Shown piece after piece: positions 10,650 through 21,185 of a stretch of 64,000 bases of DNA. The stretch's first letter is position 1. Each line of letters starts with the position of its first letter. The stretch lies in NCBI GenBank assembly GCA_035578905.1, contig JAQJVL010000029.1, positions 3,866,668 to 3,930,667 on the forward strand. The letters are read 5' to 3'. Both the position numbers and the translations under genes were made by a program. Below the pieces are notes generated by a model that worked only from the letters and a program-made list of their open reading frames with translations, had not been told where the DNA came from and ran no database searches. The DNA is from Stictocephala bisonia. Lineage: Eukaryota; Arthropoda; Insecta; Hemiptera; Membracidae.

Positions 10650-11045
10650 AATTATACTTTAATTTCAAAGACTTATGTCAGTTTTTGTTAATAATTTTAG
10701 AAATTAAATTAAATATTTAATTTGTAAGATTTCGGACAGTTATATAACAAAAATTACTGTAGAAATTGCTGTAGTCTAATTAATAGTATTGTATGATAAT
10801 GTACTATAAATAGGCCTATTTATCTAAGATATTATAAATAATAAAAGATAATACAGGTTGAGTATTTGTTTATGTATATTTTACTGTACCAAAACTAACT
10901 TTTAACTTTCAATTTCAGTTAATTTTCTAATACTTTAACTTTAATCAGTTAGTTTAAATTTATTCTAACTTTTAACTTCAATTAGTTACGTTTTTAGAGT
11001 ATTAACTTTAACTTTGTTCAGTTAAAAAAAATCATTAACTTTCCC
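10650..11045. other. AT-rich stretch with TTAACTTTAA-like repeats
   Basis: Between 10885 and 11045 the sequence repeats degenerate units of the form TTTTAACTTTAATCAGTTA. No gene is seen. Confidence 0.5.
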
Positions 11046-11054
11046 AAGTATGCA

Positions 11055-11285
11055 ATTTATTAATAGCCCAACAGACAGGGCAACTAAGGGACCTACAGCT
11101 TTATGTAGACTCCGAACCACGTAGTGTTGGTCTGATTTACAGGTAACTGATAAATCTGACACTCATTTCTCTCCCCTACACAAAATTCGAACTCTAACTA
11201 CCATCCAACATGGACATCACAGACTTCTATTGTAATGTCCACGTCGATGGCAACCGTTAAGCGGAGGCCGTGTCGGTAGGACCGA
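11055..11285 (-). repeat. dispersed repeat (GAACCACG family), copy B
   Basis: Long similarity to 7030-7236, ending with GCGGAGGCCGTGTCGGTA against GCGGACGCCATGTCGGTA. The two copies define an element of about 210-230 bases. Confidence 0.7.
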
Positions 11286-11289
11286 GCAT

Positions 11290-12275
11290 GGAATCTATCG
11301 CCTACAATCTCCTAAACACTTTTTCTCCAAGTAGCTGGGTTACAGATCTGTTGCCACCAGATTCCAACGCTCGTTGAAGCAAGAAAACTAAATTTAAGGT
11401 ACACATGTGGCATATATTTTTTTACAGGAAGAAACAAGTATTATAATGGTAAATGTTTATTATAACGTGGTTGTGACAGGTATTTTATACAAGCGTTAAA
11501 ATGAAAACCTCATTTTAATTCATTAAAAATCCGCGACATGAAATTTTCAAGAAGCGAGGAATTTTTTTATTTCTTGGTCAGGTAAGTTTGACCAGCGTAA
11601 AAAAGTTTTTTAAATAACCAAAGTAATTAATAAATCTACCAGAAATTTTTTAAGAATTATAGTTTTTTTACAATGGGGCTTAAAAGTGAAAAATTAGCAT
11701 TTCAGTGTCCAGAATAAACACTTATTTTTAATTATCAGGCTGGAAGAAATAGTATTTTGAAAGAATAGTTTTATAGAGCATACAATTCTCTACAACTTTT
11801 AAATTTAAAGTTGTTTTCTATATATTTTATAGTTCTTGTTTAATTGCTGGTTTTGTATTTTTAAAAAGTAATTAATTTTCTGAAATAATTTAATAATTAA
11901 GTCATGAAACATGATGGTCATCAGTGTTATCCAAACAAATATAAAAAGGATGTCAAAATTCTCTGAGGTACTGAACTGAGTGCCCCAGTGTATATTGCAA
12001 GATTAAAACCTTCAAAGCTAACTGAAATGGAGACACAGTTGAAGAATCTGTTTGAATGTTTGGGCTTCGCTTGCTTTATTTCCGTTCCCACGCCCCGCAG
12101 GTAATTGCCTCCTGGAGACATGAGGGGGGGAATGACATCATCAAATTACGTCACAAGTCTTATTTCCGAGATTGCCAGTAGAGTCGCATGAATCAGGGGG
12201 TATAAAATTGTTTGTAGTGGTTCCTACTAGGTTGCTCTGCCTCCGCTCCGATTTTTACTGTCTTCAAATTTCTGG
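11290..12275. other. no gene recognised
   Basis: Mostly AT-rich. 12080-12260 is GC-richer, with a G run and a TTACGTCA site. That recalls the CpG-rich, ACGTCA-containing segment beside copy 1 of the recurrent motif. Confidence 0.35.
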
Positions 12276-12279
12276 CTGG

Positions 12280-12318
12280 GATGGGACTGTCTGGTATAAT
12301 AGAAGGTCTATGCTTATA
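12280..12318 (-). repeat. recurrent short motif, copy 7 (long form)
   Basis: GATGGGACTGTCTGGTATAA and the following TAGAAGGTCTATGCTTATA are the reverse complement of 81-119 with two or three differences. Copies 1 and 7 form an inverted pair 12.2 kb apart. Confidence 0.7.
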
Positions 12319-12319
12319 C

Positions 12320-13690
12320 TGTGTCTGATACTTTTAGTAATCAGTCGAGTATCAAGTACAAAGTGTTGGGTACTAAAATACCGACACACCTCTACCTACT
12401 AAGAAGCTCGGATCAATAACAGGTGTAGGCTACCTGTTACTTTGTGAACTGTGAAAAAGTAACAATCCAAGACCTGTTACTCACCACTAGTCTCTTGATA
12501 TCTTACGCAAGCCAGATTTAAAGTTTGTCGAACTAGTAAAATTGACCCTACCTTCTATACAGTGACACAACAACCATGTAACTTATCCTAACTTTACATG
12601 ACAACGTTATACATACCATGTAAGTTACAACAATAAAAAACAAAAAATATGAGATAGTAAGAAATATTATGCAAAATAAATTACAAATTACTTTTAGTTA
12701 CTCAGAGAATACTCAGGATATTTTTAAACAAATTAAGTAGAACCTGTTTCAAGAGCCTATTTTATATTTTCAGTTGAAGTATTAAGTACTACTGTATTTA
12801 AAAAGTTCCTCAACAATAATCAAATTATTTGTATCATTTTCGTTTATTTTTGTTTTAATATTTTACCGCATTTAGTTGAAAATTTCCTCAATTACTCTAG
12901 CCTACTCATTTATTAATGTAGAACAACATATTTACCAACTTTATAGTTGATGGGCATACTTCATTTTAATACTTTCCATCCCACGCATCTCCGCTAACAG
13001 TTACTTTAACATTTTCATTTTACTTGTTAGTTGATTTCATTCCTTAACTTAGAAATAACCAGGAAATATAATATAGTAAATATAGTGTGTATTAATATTG
13101 TTGAATGGGTATGTGGTTGGCATTAGTTTAGTCAAAGAAGTAGAACAAAATCTGCGTACTGTAGTTTTGTTTTGTAATCTTTGGTTGTAATCGTTAAGTA
13201 AGTTCGGGTCAAAATGGTGAATTTGAGTGGTTAATCATGCTAGATTTCAAAGTCGAGTTGTCGGTTGTATTCGGGTAATTTTGTTGATTTCATCTATTTT
13301 AAGTTTAATTTCTTACTTGATTTAAATGACAAAGTAATTGGATTTGGATTACCAATTGCCGTTGTGAATAATAGCTTGTGTATTTTGGAAACCTTGACCG
13401 AAAGTTAGGTACTCTTAGCTACTTGGCTACTATGATTCGGCTGGGCGTCTGTCTAGACTAGATACGATTGAAGAAATCGGAATTCGATTCTATAGGTTAC
13501 TCTTTTATATAGATTTTGATTTACTACTAATCCAAATAGCGGTAAAGTTTAAATATTTGAAGAAAAAACCGTTGGAAAGTTTAATTTGTGCATAAATGTT
13601 ATATTTTTAGCATTAAACTGGATCCCTCTCAGACAACACTCCATAATGACATTTTAAAATTATAAGTTAGGCCTGAGTGATTAAAAATCT
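12320..13690. other. no gene recognised
   Basis: AT-rich non-coding sequence without an identifiable repeat or exon. Confidence 0.4.
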
Positions 13691-14332
13691 GTGTTAAAGT
13701 TAAAGATAGTCTTGTTTTACCAGGCGAATTCATAATATTTAAAAAATTTATTAAAGATTTAAATATTTTTTTATCAGAGAATTTATCTTGATAGTAAACT
13801 TTTCTCTTGCAATCTGAGAAAATACAGTTTAGGCCATTTATAATTTTAATATACTAATATGTAATGTTGTCTGATAAATATGTTTGCTAATATAAATACT
13901 GACGCTAATGCATACTAAACTAAACTAAAGCTTGGCATTAGTTTAGTATCATACTGTAAAATATTTAACTTTGTGCTGATATCAGGTTTAGGAAACTAAA
14001 ATCTAAATAGAAACTAAAAGTAACACTAACAATGAAATTCTGATTTCTTCAATCACATTCTAGAAGACAAAAACACAGCCTAACCATCGTAGCCTAATTT
14101 TTTAAACCCTTTGTAACAAATAGTAGAATTTATTCTTAGAATCAACTTTTCTCCTGCAATCTGAGGAAATAGGCTACACAGCTAACATTTTAAATTCAAT
14201 CATGTACATATGACACGAAGCAGATTTATAATTTGATTAATTTTAAATATTAATACATTTTATTCATCATCAAGTAGGTATCCATAACCCTTTTCATACC
14301 AGACATTTTTTTTAAAGTTGTTCCAAAAATCC

Positions 14333-14465
14333 CAGGTTAAAGTTAAAGATTGTCTTATTTTACCAGGCGAAGTTAGGGCTAAGGAGCCCTCTCTAACACT
14401 TAACTTGGGGATCAACGGCTTTACGTGACTTCCGAACCACGGGAGCGGCAGGTCAATTTCATATT
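14333..14465 (+). repeat. dispersed repeat (GCGAAGTTAGGGCTAAG family), copy 1
   Basis: GTTAAAGATTGTCTTATTTT, CCAGGCGAAGTTAGGGCTAA, GGAGCCCTCTCTAACACTTA and ACTTCCGAACCACGGGAGCG are shared with the split copy at 16427-16860. A short head-only copy is at 13695-13732. The ACTTCCGAACCACG part also resembles the repeats at 7.0 and 11.1 kb. Confidence 0.7.
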
Positions 14466-14469
14466 TGAC

Positions 14470-15720
14470 ATATAACCCAAAAAAGCCCAGGCTGTTTTAG
14501 TCGATTTTGTCACATTTTACTAAAAAAATCATAACAATTCTATTTATGAAGCAAATTTATTATTTTGAGTTTTTTATTAGTTTCCAAAAAGAGATTACCT
14601 GTAGTATAAAATAAAATAAAAAAGGACTTTAAAAATGTACAACTTGTATTTATGTATATTTACAAAAAATGTTGAACTTTTTTTGAGTTTGTTATGTTGA
14701 GGATGGTACTAAACAAATTAATTGGCCAGAGCTAATAACACAATTTAAAACACCATTTGGTTATCTTTAAAGAAATTCATATTTCACAATATTTTTAAGA
14801 TTTAAAGTTATGGCTCTTTAAAAACACTGCAGTTAGAGTTTTTATCCTGTGCATAACGACTAAGCCGTATATGTGGTCTGATTCATCACTCTTGTTATAC
14901 AGTACCGGTACACGTAATTAGGGAATGTATTATCACTTATTAGCTACCTACTACATTTTATTTTACAGTAGTTATTTTTACTTCCCACACTATACAAACA
15001 ATCACATCAGTTATAAAACAACAATTAACCTCAGCTGACAATCACATTTGATGAAAATCAACACAGCTGTTAATGCATGACAAAGGCAACAAAATAATAC
15101 AAGTTTTTGTGCTGTAACAAAGCATTCTATCGTAACATATCCACATTTTTATAATAGAAAATGTTATTCCAAACATTTATATATTAATATAGCCTATATA
15201 TTTCTAGTTAATAAATATTTATAAAAAATTATTTCTAGTTAATAAATATTTATGAATAATTATTTTCTAAATGTTTGCTAAACCAGTCGTTGGGATTTTG
15301 GGAATGTTTTTTGGACGTCCGGAAAACTGTACGCTGGGATGGAAAGGGTTAATACAATCAGTTATACAAAATGTAGTTGAATTTGGTATAAGGTACAAAT
15401 AAAACTTCTTTTTAACCTTTACTTAGTTGCTACCATTTTGACTTCATACCGTATTCTTTAATTGAACTAAATTTTCTTTAACATGAAATTATTGTACATT
15501 ATACTTTAATGTTATAAATTGATTAAAAAATATTTCAAGTGAAGTTTCTTTTTTATTAAATGGCCTGTAAACGTTTACGCTTTTGAGTTACTGACTGGAA
15601 CAAGATATAACCAGTTTTTGTTTACATATTTGTGTTAGAAAAGTGCTATCTTCATGTTTTTATAAACATGTAGGGATGTATTATGTTGATGTTTTTAGAT
15701 GAATCTCTTATTAACACTTT
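14470..15720. other. no gene recognised
   Basis: AT-rich sequence. 15198-15262 has a local duplication of ATTTCTAGTTAATAAATATT. Nothing else identified. Confidence 0.45.
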
Positions 15721-15727
15721 ATTAAAT

Positions 15728-15995
15728 TGGTCGGTAGCGTAGTTGGTTCAATCCCAGCTTCATGTGCTAAAGGTTCTCAGTTCGATCCCAATCAGAGTCA
15801 ATACATTTTGAGAAGGATCAGCTGATAACCACCGGCTGTTCATTTGTCATTGGGCTATTAATTAATGACACTTTCTAAGGAATAGTCTGCCTTAGTTTGT
15901 AACAATGACTACATTCGCTCATATACACTCATCACACTCATTCGAAAACCATATTCGCCCATATCTTGACGATCGGCGTCTTAAGAATAAATAAA
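15728..15995 (+). mobile_element. tRNA-derived SINE, fullest copy
   Basis: The head GGTCGGTAGCGTAGTTGG has the form of a pol III A box, and AGTTCGATCCCAATC that of a B box, as in a tRNA-derived SINE. A body (GATCAGCTGATAACCACCGG, CATTTGTCATTGGGCTATTA) and a tail (ATCGGCGTCTTAAGAATAAA, then an A run) follow. Related copies: 39897-40135 (plus), 39165-39305, 54745-54790 and 6890-7030 (minus). About 265 bases. Confidence 0.8.
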
Positions 15996-16486
15996 AAAAA
16001 AAAATATATATATATATAAAATTGTGGGCTAGACAATTTGGTCTGACTTTGTAAGACTTGTTTGATTCCATTTCTGTTCTAGCAACAAAGGTCTGTCAAT
16101 AACATCCTAAATAAATGAATGTTTCATTTAAATGTCAGTAAAAAAAATATCTACATGCAATAATAATGTTTTTTTTAAACAGTAAAATTGACAGCACACA
16201 GTTTGTTAATTGGAAAGTTTGTATTAGCATACAAATACAAATTTAATTAAGTCTACCACATTGATTATTTAACTACAGTATTACTTAGTTAATTGTTTTC
16301 AAATAAAAACAAATGAAATCTATAGGACATTTCAATCAAACTATATTTAGAAGGCAGTTCAAGGATACCAACTAATGTGTTCTTAATATCATGCAACTAA
16401 TTAAATTTGACGCTCCTTTTATAAAAAAATTTAAATAAAATCTTATTTTACCATGTGAAGTTAGCGCTAAGAAGCCCTCTCTAACA

Positions 16487-16671
16487 CTAAAACTATCGTG
16501 GTCTTCAGGACTTGACGGTGTCAAATTCTGTACACTATGTACCACATGGTAGTGCGTGTCACTCGCCCTGAGGATGGCACTCTACTACGAGGCCGAAACA
16601 TCGGCACCAGCCATTGTACATAGTGTACAGAATTTGAAACGTTCAAGTCCTGAAGACCACGATAGTTTTAG
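16487..16671. mobile_element. palindromic element with hammerhead-like centre
   Basis: Two arms of about 55 bases (16487-16541 and 16617-16671) are near-perfect reverse complements: CTAAAACTATCGTGGTCTTC... and ...GAAGACCACGATAGTTTTAG. The spacer of about 75 bases carries a hammerhead-like core (separate entry). The element interrupts a dispersed repeat. Arrangement and core match inverted terminal pieces of a Penelope-like element. Confidence 0.75.
16562..16612 (+). ncRNA. hammerhead-ribozyme-like core
   Basis: CTGAGGA (16568-16574) fits CUGANGA. TGGC (16575-16578), a loop CACTCTACTACGAG-like, GGCC and GAAAC (16595-16599) complete the stem II/GAAA part. Upstream GTGTC (16556-16560) could supply a cleavage triplet in a dimer arrangement; a clear stem III/GUC downstream is not obvious. 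This layout (CTGAGGATGGC ... GGCCGAAAC) is typical of Penelope-like elements. Confidence 0.5.
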
Positions 16672-16889
16672 TGATTTAGAAGACTGTGGAAGCTTCTCCA
16701 GGAAAATTATCATTCCTTTTTAACAATTAACCTGGGACCAACAGCTTAATGGTAACTTCCGAACCAACACTAGTGAGCTGGCTATGTGCAAGGACAGGAT
16801 CTCCCAGCATTCACCCATCCAAGGAAGAACCATGCTCGATGTTGCTTTACGCCATTATCTTGCGATAACATTGGAACACTCGGGTTAAA

Positions 16890-17127
16890 GCCACTGGTAG
16901 TTGTAATTGGTTAGTAATGCAATAGTGCAACAATAAAATTTGATGTGTTTTGTAGTTTTAATTAATTATGTTTAGCATTTAAACTATTAGATTATTTTAA
17001 GTGCAATTAAAAAAAAACAAATGAAATTTTACCCTTCAATTTTACTCCTTTTTCAAAACAAAACATCCCTCGGCAGCCAGATAAGATTTTTTTTCTTTGA
17101 TAAATCTCTGTGAGATACAGTAAGACA
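16890..17127. other. no gene recognised
   Basis: AT-rich spacer up to the hAT relic. Confidence 0.5.
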
Positions 17128-17493
17128 TGCTAGAGCAGGGGTTCTCTACCTGGGGGTTGCGACCCCTAGAGGGGTCATGAAAGACCACGTCGGGGACCGC
17201 AGAAGGGTTGTGAAAGCAAAAAAATAAGTCTTTTTCATAACATTCAGATTAAAATTTCGTTATAAATAATAGTTATTTAAGTGTAACAGGTTCGATTAAT
17301 GTGTAGATTTGAGACCAATAGTATGATTTCGTCTTAATAGTAAAGTATCGAATTATATAACATATACACCAGGTAAACAAAATAAAAAACACTGATAAAG
17401 TCTATTTAGTAGTAGAATATTTTATTTTTTAATAAAAAAGTAAACAAAATTTCCTATTTAATGTGAGCCTTGACCTTATTTAGCCTTGACTAA

Positions 17494-17718
17494 TTAAAAA
17501 ATGTCTGGCTTGATGTTTGTAATGCATATAAGTAAATTATTTTCTAATGACAACTTGTTCCTTAATTTTGTTTTTACTGTCACCGTCTTTGAAAACCTTG
17601 ATTCACACAAATACGTGGATGGAAATGGAATCAGTAGTTTTAAAGCTTGAGACACCAAATCCAGATACTTGTTTTTAACACCTAGCCAAAATTTGTCCAC
17701 ATAATCCCTCTTGTACAA
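17494..17718 (-). pseudogene. hAT transposase, C-terminal dimerisation part
   Basis: The frame reads DKFWLGVKNKYLDLVSQALK, then LLIPFPSTYLCESRFSKTV and NKLSLENNLLICITNIKPDI. This is the hATC block (fW......yp.ls..al..Llpfptty.CE..FS....iK...rn.l) of the ZBED5/GTF2IRD2-like hAT branch, including its CE..FS motif. A TAG separates it from the upstream fragment (17738-18292). Confidence 0.75.
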
Positions 17719-17737
17719 AAGTTTTTTGACTAGTCCG

Positions 17738-18292
17738 TTAACAACTCAACGGCTTTATCAGTTTGTCATGAAGCACAAAGTCAAGTCCTGCCTTGTCCAC
17801 CATCTTCTCAAGTAATGGATATAAAACCCATTGTGGCCCCGAAGTGTCCTCATTAGGAATACAGTCAGAAAACTGAGCATTTAAAACTTCTAGGTGACTA
17901 GTTATCAGCAGCGAAAAAATATGTTGGAGAGAAACACAATATTTGAGAACAACTACCAACGTCAGTTGAATCGTTAATCTGTAATGAAAAAATGCACTTT
18001 TGTTTAGTTTTTCTCTCAATTGATCTTTAATGTTTTCAGCTATATTAGAAATTCTTCGTACTACAGAGTCATTTGACAGTGGGATTGTTTTTAACTTTAC
18101 AGCTTCTTGGGGACTTATCACCTGCGAAATCATATCAATAGCAGCAGGAAGTATTAATTCTTCTGCTATTGTATGACGGCTGGAGCTTTGGGCAATTTTT
18201 AATGCTACATCAATGCGTGAAAAGCTTTTTAGTGTTACTATTTTAGTAATATTTCTTATTTGGTTCTTCAGAGCCTGATTATTTTTGTTCAA
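17738..18292 (-). pseudogene. hAT transposase, internal fragment
   Basis: VALKIAQSSSRHTIAEELIL, PAAIDMISQVISPQEAVKL and KTIPLSNDSVVRRISNIAEN match the region just after the BED finger in ZBED5-like hAT transposases (IA....ph.igE.L..Pa...m...........l..iplSn.tv.rRi..m). After about residue 95 the reading is less family-like, then jumps to late core sequence (WVLYPLLEKMVDKAGLDFVL), marking the internal deletion. Confidence 0.75.
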
Positions 18293-18378
18293 AAAAGGTT
18301 ACCAGTTTATCCTTGAGTCCATGGTGTTTCAAGATGGCGCCATTTTTGTATGGTTTTATGGACTCAGGCGACAATACT

Positions 18379-18525
18379 TCACCACACGACACATTGAGGC
18401 TTATTTCCAAGATATGTAAAACTGAACTTCAAATACGATTCGTTGTGTTTCCAGAATGTTTTTTTCTGAGTATCTTCCTCATTACTCACGCTCACAGGAG
18501 CATTTCTTTTTAAATATTTATCCAT
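18379..18525 (-). pseudogene. hAT transposase, N-terminus with truncated BED finger
   Basis: MDKYLKRNAPVSVSNEEDTQ, then HNESYLKFSFTYLGNKPQCV: the start of a BED-type finger of the ZBED5-like class. The finger is broken: after the first Cys the second Cys position reads Trp, and soon a stop follows. The start codon is at 18525. Confidence 0.65.
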
Positions 18526-19604
18526 TTTTACGCTAAACACACACAACGTGAAGCAAGTAAACATGCGATCGGACTCGAACAAAACAAGACAACTAATAAT
18601 ATTCTATATATACAGTACCTTAAAATTCCGCTCACCTTTTCCAATTATCATCTTTCTTCCTCTTTCCACTTTATTCTACCTAGATGCCGTCAGTTTTAGT
18701 CACCGTACAAAATACATATTTTTCATTAAACGACAATACAGTGATTATCACGCTGATAAAATTATTAGACTCGATGATATTGATACATGAATAAACGACA
18801 GAAAATATAAGAACCAAAGAATATAGAATAAGAAAAAAGACTATATACAAAGAAAGAATTATGAAAAACAAAAATAAAAACTTTAAGAGTGGTGAGTGGT
18901 GCCCTTATTTATTTAGTCATTCTGTGGCATTGGACCCCCTCCAATGCAGTTTTTACGGTCTGGGGTCACCAAAAGTTCAGATACAAAATGGGGCTTGTAG
19001 GTTAAAAAATGTTGAGAACACCTTTGCTAGAGTGATTGCACGTTGTTTGTTTGGCTCTCTACTACAATATTTTTATTTTTGTTGGTGTGTTTAAATCAGT
19101 TTTAATTGAGTTTTTATGTAGTTGTGTATTTTATAGCTACCAATGTGAGTGAACAGTTAATTTTTTGTTTCACTTTTTAAATATTGTAAGATTATGATTT
19201 TCTTTGAAGAATTTATAAATGCCAAGATCGCCTAGACGTAGAAGGGCAAAGGACAAAAGACACTAAACGTTAAGCAAAAACTGGAGTACTTCTTATCGTA
19301 TACTAGATCCTGACACCAATTGACTGCCTGCTGTCCAGCTCCCAGCCTCATTCTCGACAATGAACGCCAAGGACATTGAAAATGCCGTTCTAAGGTGCAT
19401 TAACGATGCACTGATTCTTTTGCATGTTGATATTTCTGGAACTGATATCTAAATGGAGCATTAATTTCTTTAGGATGTAACGAACAGACCTAATATTGCA
19501 ATCAATTTCAGTTTTTAATATTTTAGATTTTGTAAACATGTCAATATTACTAGACTTGTAGAGGTGGACGATTCATTTAGAATAGCGAGTGATCAATACG
19601 ACTA

Positions 19605-19805
19605 TACGTGTAGGGTTGGGCAAGCGGGTTATTACTACCATTCATCTAGGGGTGGGTGCGTGTATTAAAACCACCATACATATAGGGGTGGGCGTGTGTA
19701 TCAATACCACCATACATCTAGGGGTGGGTGGGTAATCAGTACCATCACATGTCTAGGGCTGGGCAAATGATGGATACCACTATATACGTCTAGGATTGGG
19801 CAAAT
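19605..19805. repeat. ~42-bp minisatellite, five degenerate units
   Basis: Units of the form ACCACCATACATCTAGGGGT + GGGTGNGTGTATCAAT recur five times with divergence. The segment at 31275-31375 contains a similar pattern in the opposite orientation (GGTATTGACCCACCCATACA). Confidence 0.75.
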
Positions 19806-20189
19806 AGATCAGAAGGTTGTAAGACGTTCACTTTTTTTGCAATTTTCAGTAATATGTGTTATTCTAATTAAGATGCTGTTTTATTTACATCATACTATTT
19901 TTACACAGGTAAATGTTATATCATACTCTTACCCTCAATCAGATTAAGCACAATAATGTGCTTTTAAGATTTACCCAATAAATTTTGCTCATGCATGTTT
20001 TACAGCATTTATTAAACTTAGTTACTGTTTGCATTGTCATGATACAGTCTCATTGAGAGTGCCCTAGGTAATATAATAGGTGAATACAGGTAGAAGATAA
20101 AAATAAAAGACAAAATATAACAGCATTATAAATTTGTGTTTTATAATTTTTAAAACACATTTTCAATATGAATTATTTCTGGGCGTTCA

Positions 20190-20690
20190 GTAAATAATTT
20201 TTCACAACACTACTATGAGTTCAGCTGTTAACGTTAAGTGTTTATAACCAGCGAAACGTCATTTTTCCCACAGTCGATTGTCAACAATTGACAGTCCCCA
20301 ACGTCTATTGTTGACAGTCGAAAGTAACATTGTTTACATTCGAAAATTTTCCACTATCAACAACTTAATAACCTTCAAAAGCTTTTAAAAACATTCTTGT
20401 TATCGTTTCAAAAACTGAAATGGAAGTGCCTGTGTTCTTGTCGTTAAAAAGTAGAGCGGAGGTATTTTTGAGGAAACAGATGAGGAAAGTGGTCATCAAA
20501 CAGAGAACAATATTTTGAATGTATTGAATAAAATTCCTAATAAAGGAATATCTATTTCCAACAATCATAACTGTACAATTAATTTAAATGTGCATTTAAA
20601 ATAGTAGACCTGATTTTATAAAATGTTCCTAATTAAATAAAAAGTTAACATTCCAACATTTTTTATTCAGTAGTGTTGTGAAAAATATCG
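20190..20690. repeat. possible MITE with short terminal inverted repeats
   Basis: ATTTTTCACAACACTACTATGA (about 20197-20218) and TCAGTAGTGTTGTGAAAAAT (20668-20687) are inverted repeats about 450 bases apart. Immediately inside the first, a smaller inverted pair TTGTCAACAATTGACA / TCTATTGTTGACAGTCGA occurs (20278-20322). No transposase frame. Confidence 0.4.
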
Positions 20691-20702
20691 TTCAAAACTC
20701 AA

Positions 20703-20801
20703 GTGAAAATGTTTTGCATGTTCTCGACCAATTGAAGTGCTCGACAAGTCTCGCACTTCAAACATATGGTCTCGAACATGCAAAATCCTATTTTCCACTC
20801 T
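20703..20801. repeat. small foldback ~200 bases upstream of the BED/hAT gene start
   Basis: AGTGAAAATGTTTTGCATGTTCTCGACCA and its near reverse complement (TGGTCTCGAACATGCAAAAT... ending CCACT) surround a centre that is itself palindromic (AAGTGCTCGAC..TCTCGCACTT). It may be a small MITE in the 5' flank or 5' UTR. Confidence 0.55.
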
Positions 20802-20980
20802 TGTTATGAAATATACTATTTTAATAAATACCACGTTGAATGTTTTGTTTTCAGCAGAACAAGGAACATTTGAAAAACTGCTCAATCTATGTGAAAGTGC
20901 TACTTTTTTATATGCTATGATGATAAGATAACAGCGTATAATGTTATGATCTGGACTTTTAAGTTTAATAAAGCTTAGAA

Positions 20981-21185
20981 ATGGCGCCTCTTAAAAGATC
21001 TATTGTATGGAAATATTTTGAAAGGAAAAACAATGAATTTGTTTTGTGTAAATTATGTAAGAAAGAACTGAGATTTAACAGTAGTACAACAAATATGAGA
21101 CATCATTTGAGGTCTAAAAATCATTCTTTCATCAAACTGGAAAATTATGAAGGTGAGGAAAGTGGAGTCTCAACATCATTATCAG
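20981..21185 (+). CDS. BED/hAT-derived gene, exon 1 (BED finger 1)
   Basis: Encodes residues 1-68 plus one base. VWKYFERKNNEFVLCKLCKK leads into C-x2-C, then H42-x5-H48. Donor is CAG|GTACG; ends in phase 1. Confidence 0.85.

Larger units (their letters stand above)
16427..16880 (+). repeat. GCGAAGTTAGGGCTAAG-family repeat split by a palindrome
   Basis: Left part at 16427-16486 (CATGTGAAGTTAGCGCTAAG, AAGCCCTCTCTAACACT); the right part resumes at about 16722 (TAACCTGGGACCAACAGCTT, TAACTTCCGAACCAACAC) and runs to about 16880. The sequence between is the hammerhead-bearing palindrome plus some 50 bases, so that element landed in this repeat. Confidence 0.65.
17136..19024 (-). mobile_element. hAT transposon relic with 8-bp target duplication
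   Basis: The left end CAGGGGTTCTCTACCTGGGG and right end ...GTTGAGAACACCTT are imperfect terminal inverted repeats. Both are flanked by the same octamer TGCTAGAG (17128-17135 and 19025-19032), the hallmark of hAT insertion. The minus strand encodes pieces of a BED-finger hAT transposase (18525 down to about 17494). The element is 1.9 kb, too short for a full transposase, so the middle has been deleted. Confidence 0.9.

Noticed and set aside
15728..15800. tRNA gene
   Set aside because: A- and B-box-like words are present but the cloverleaf is not complete, and the sequence is repeated with a SINE body.
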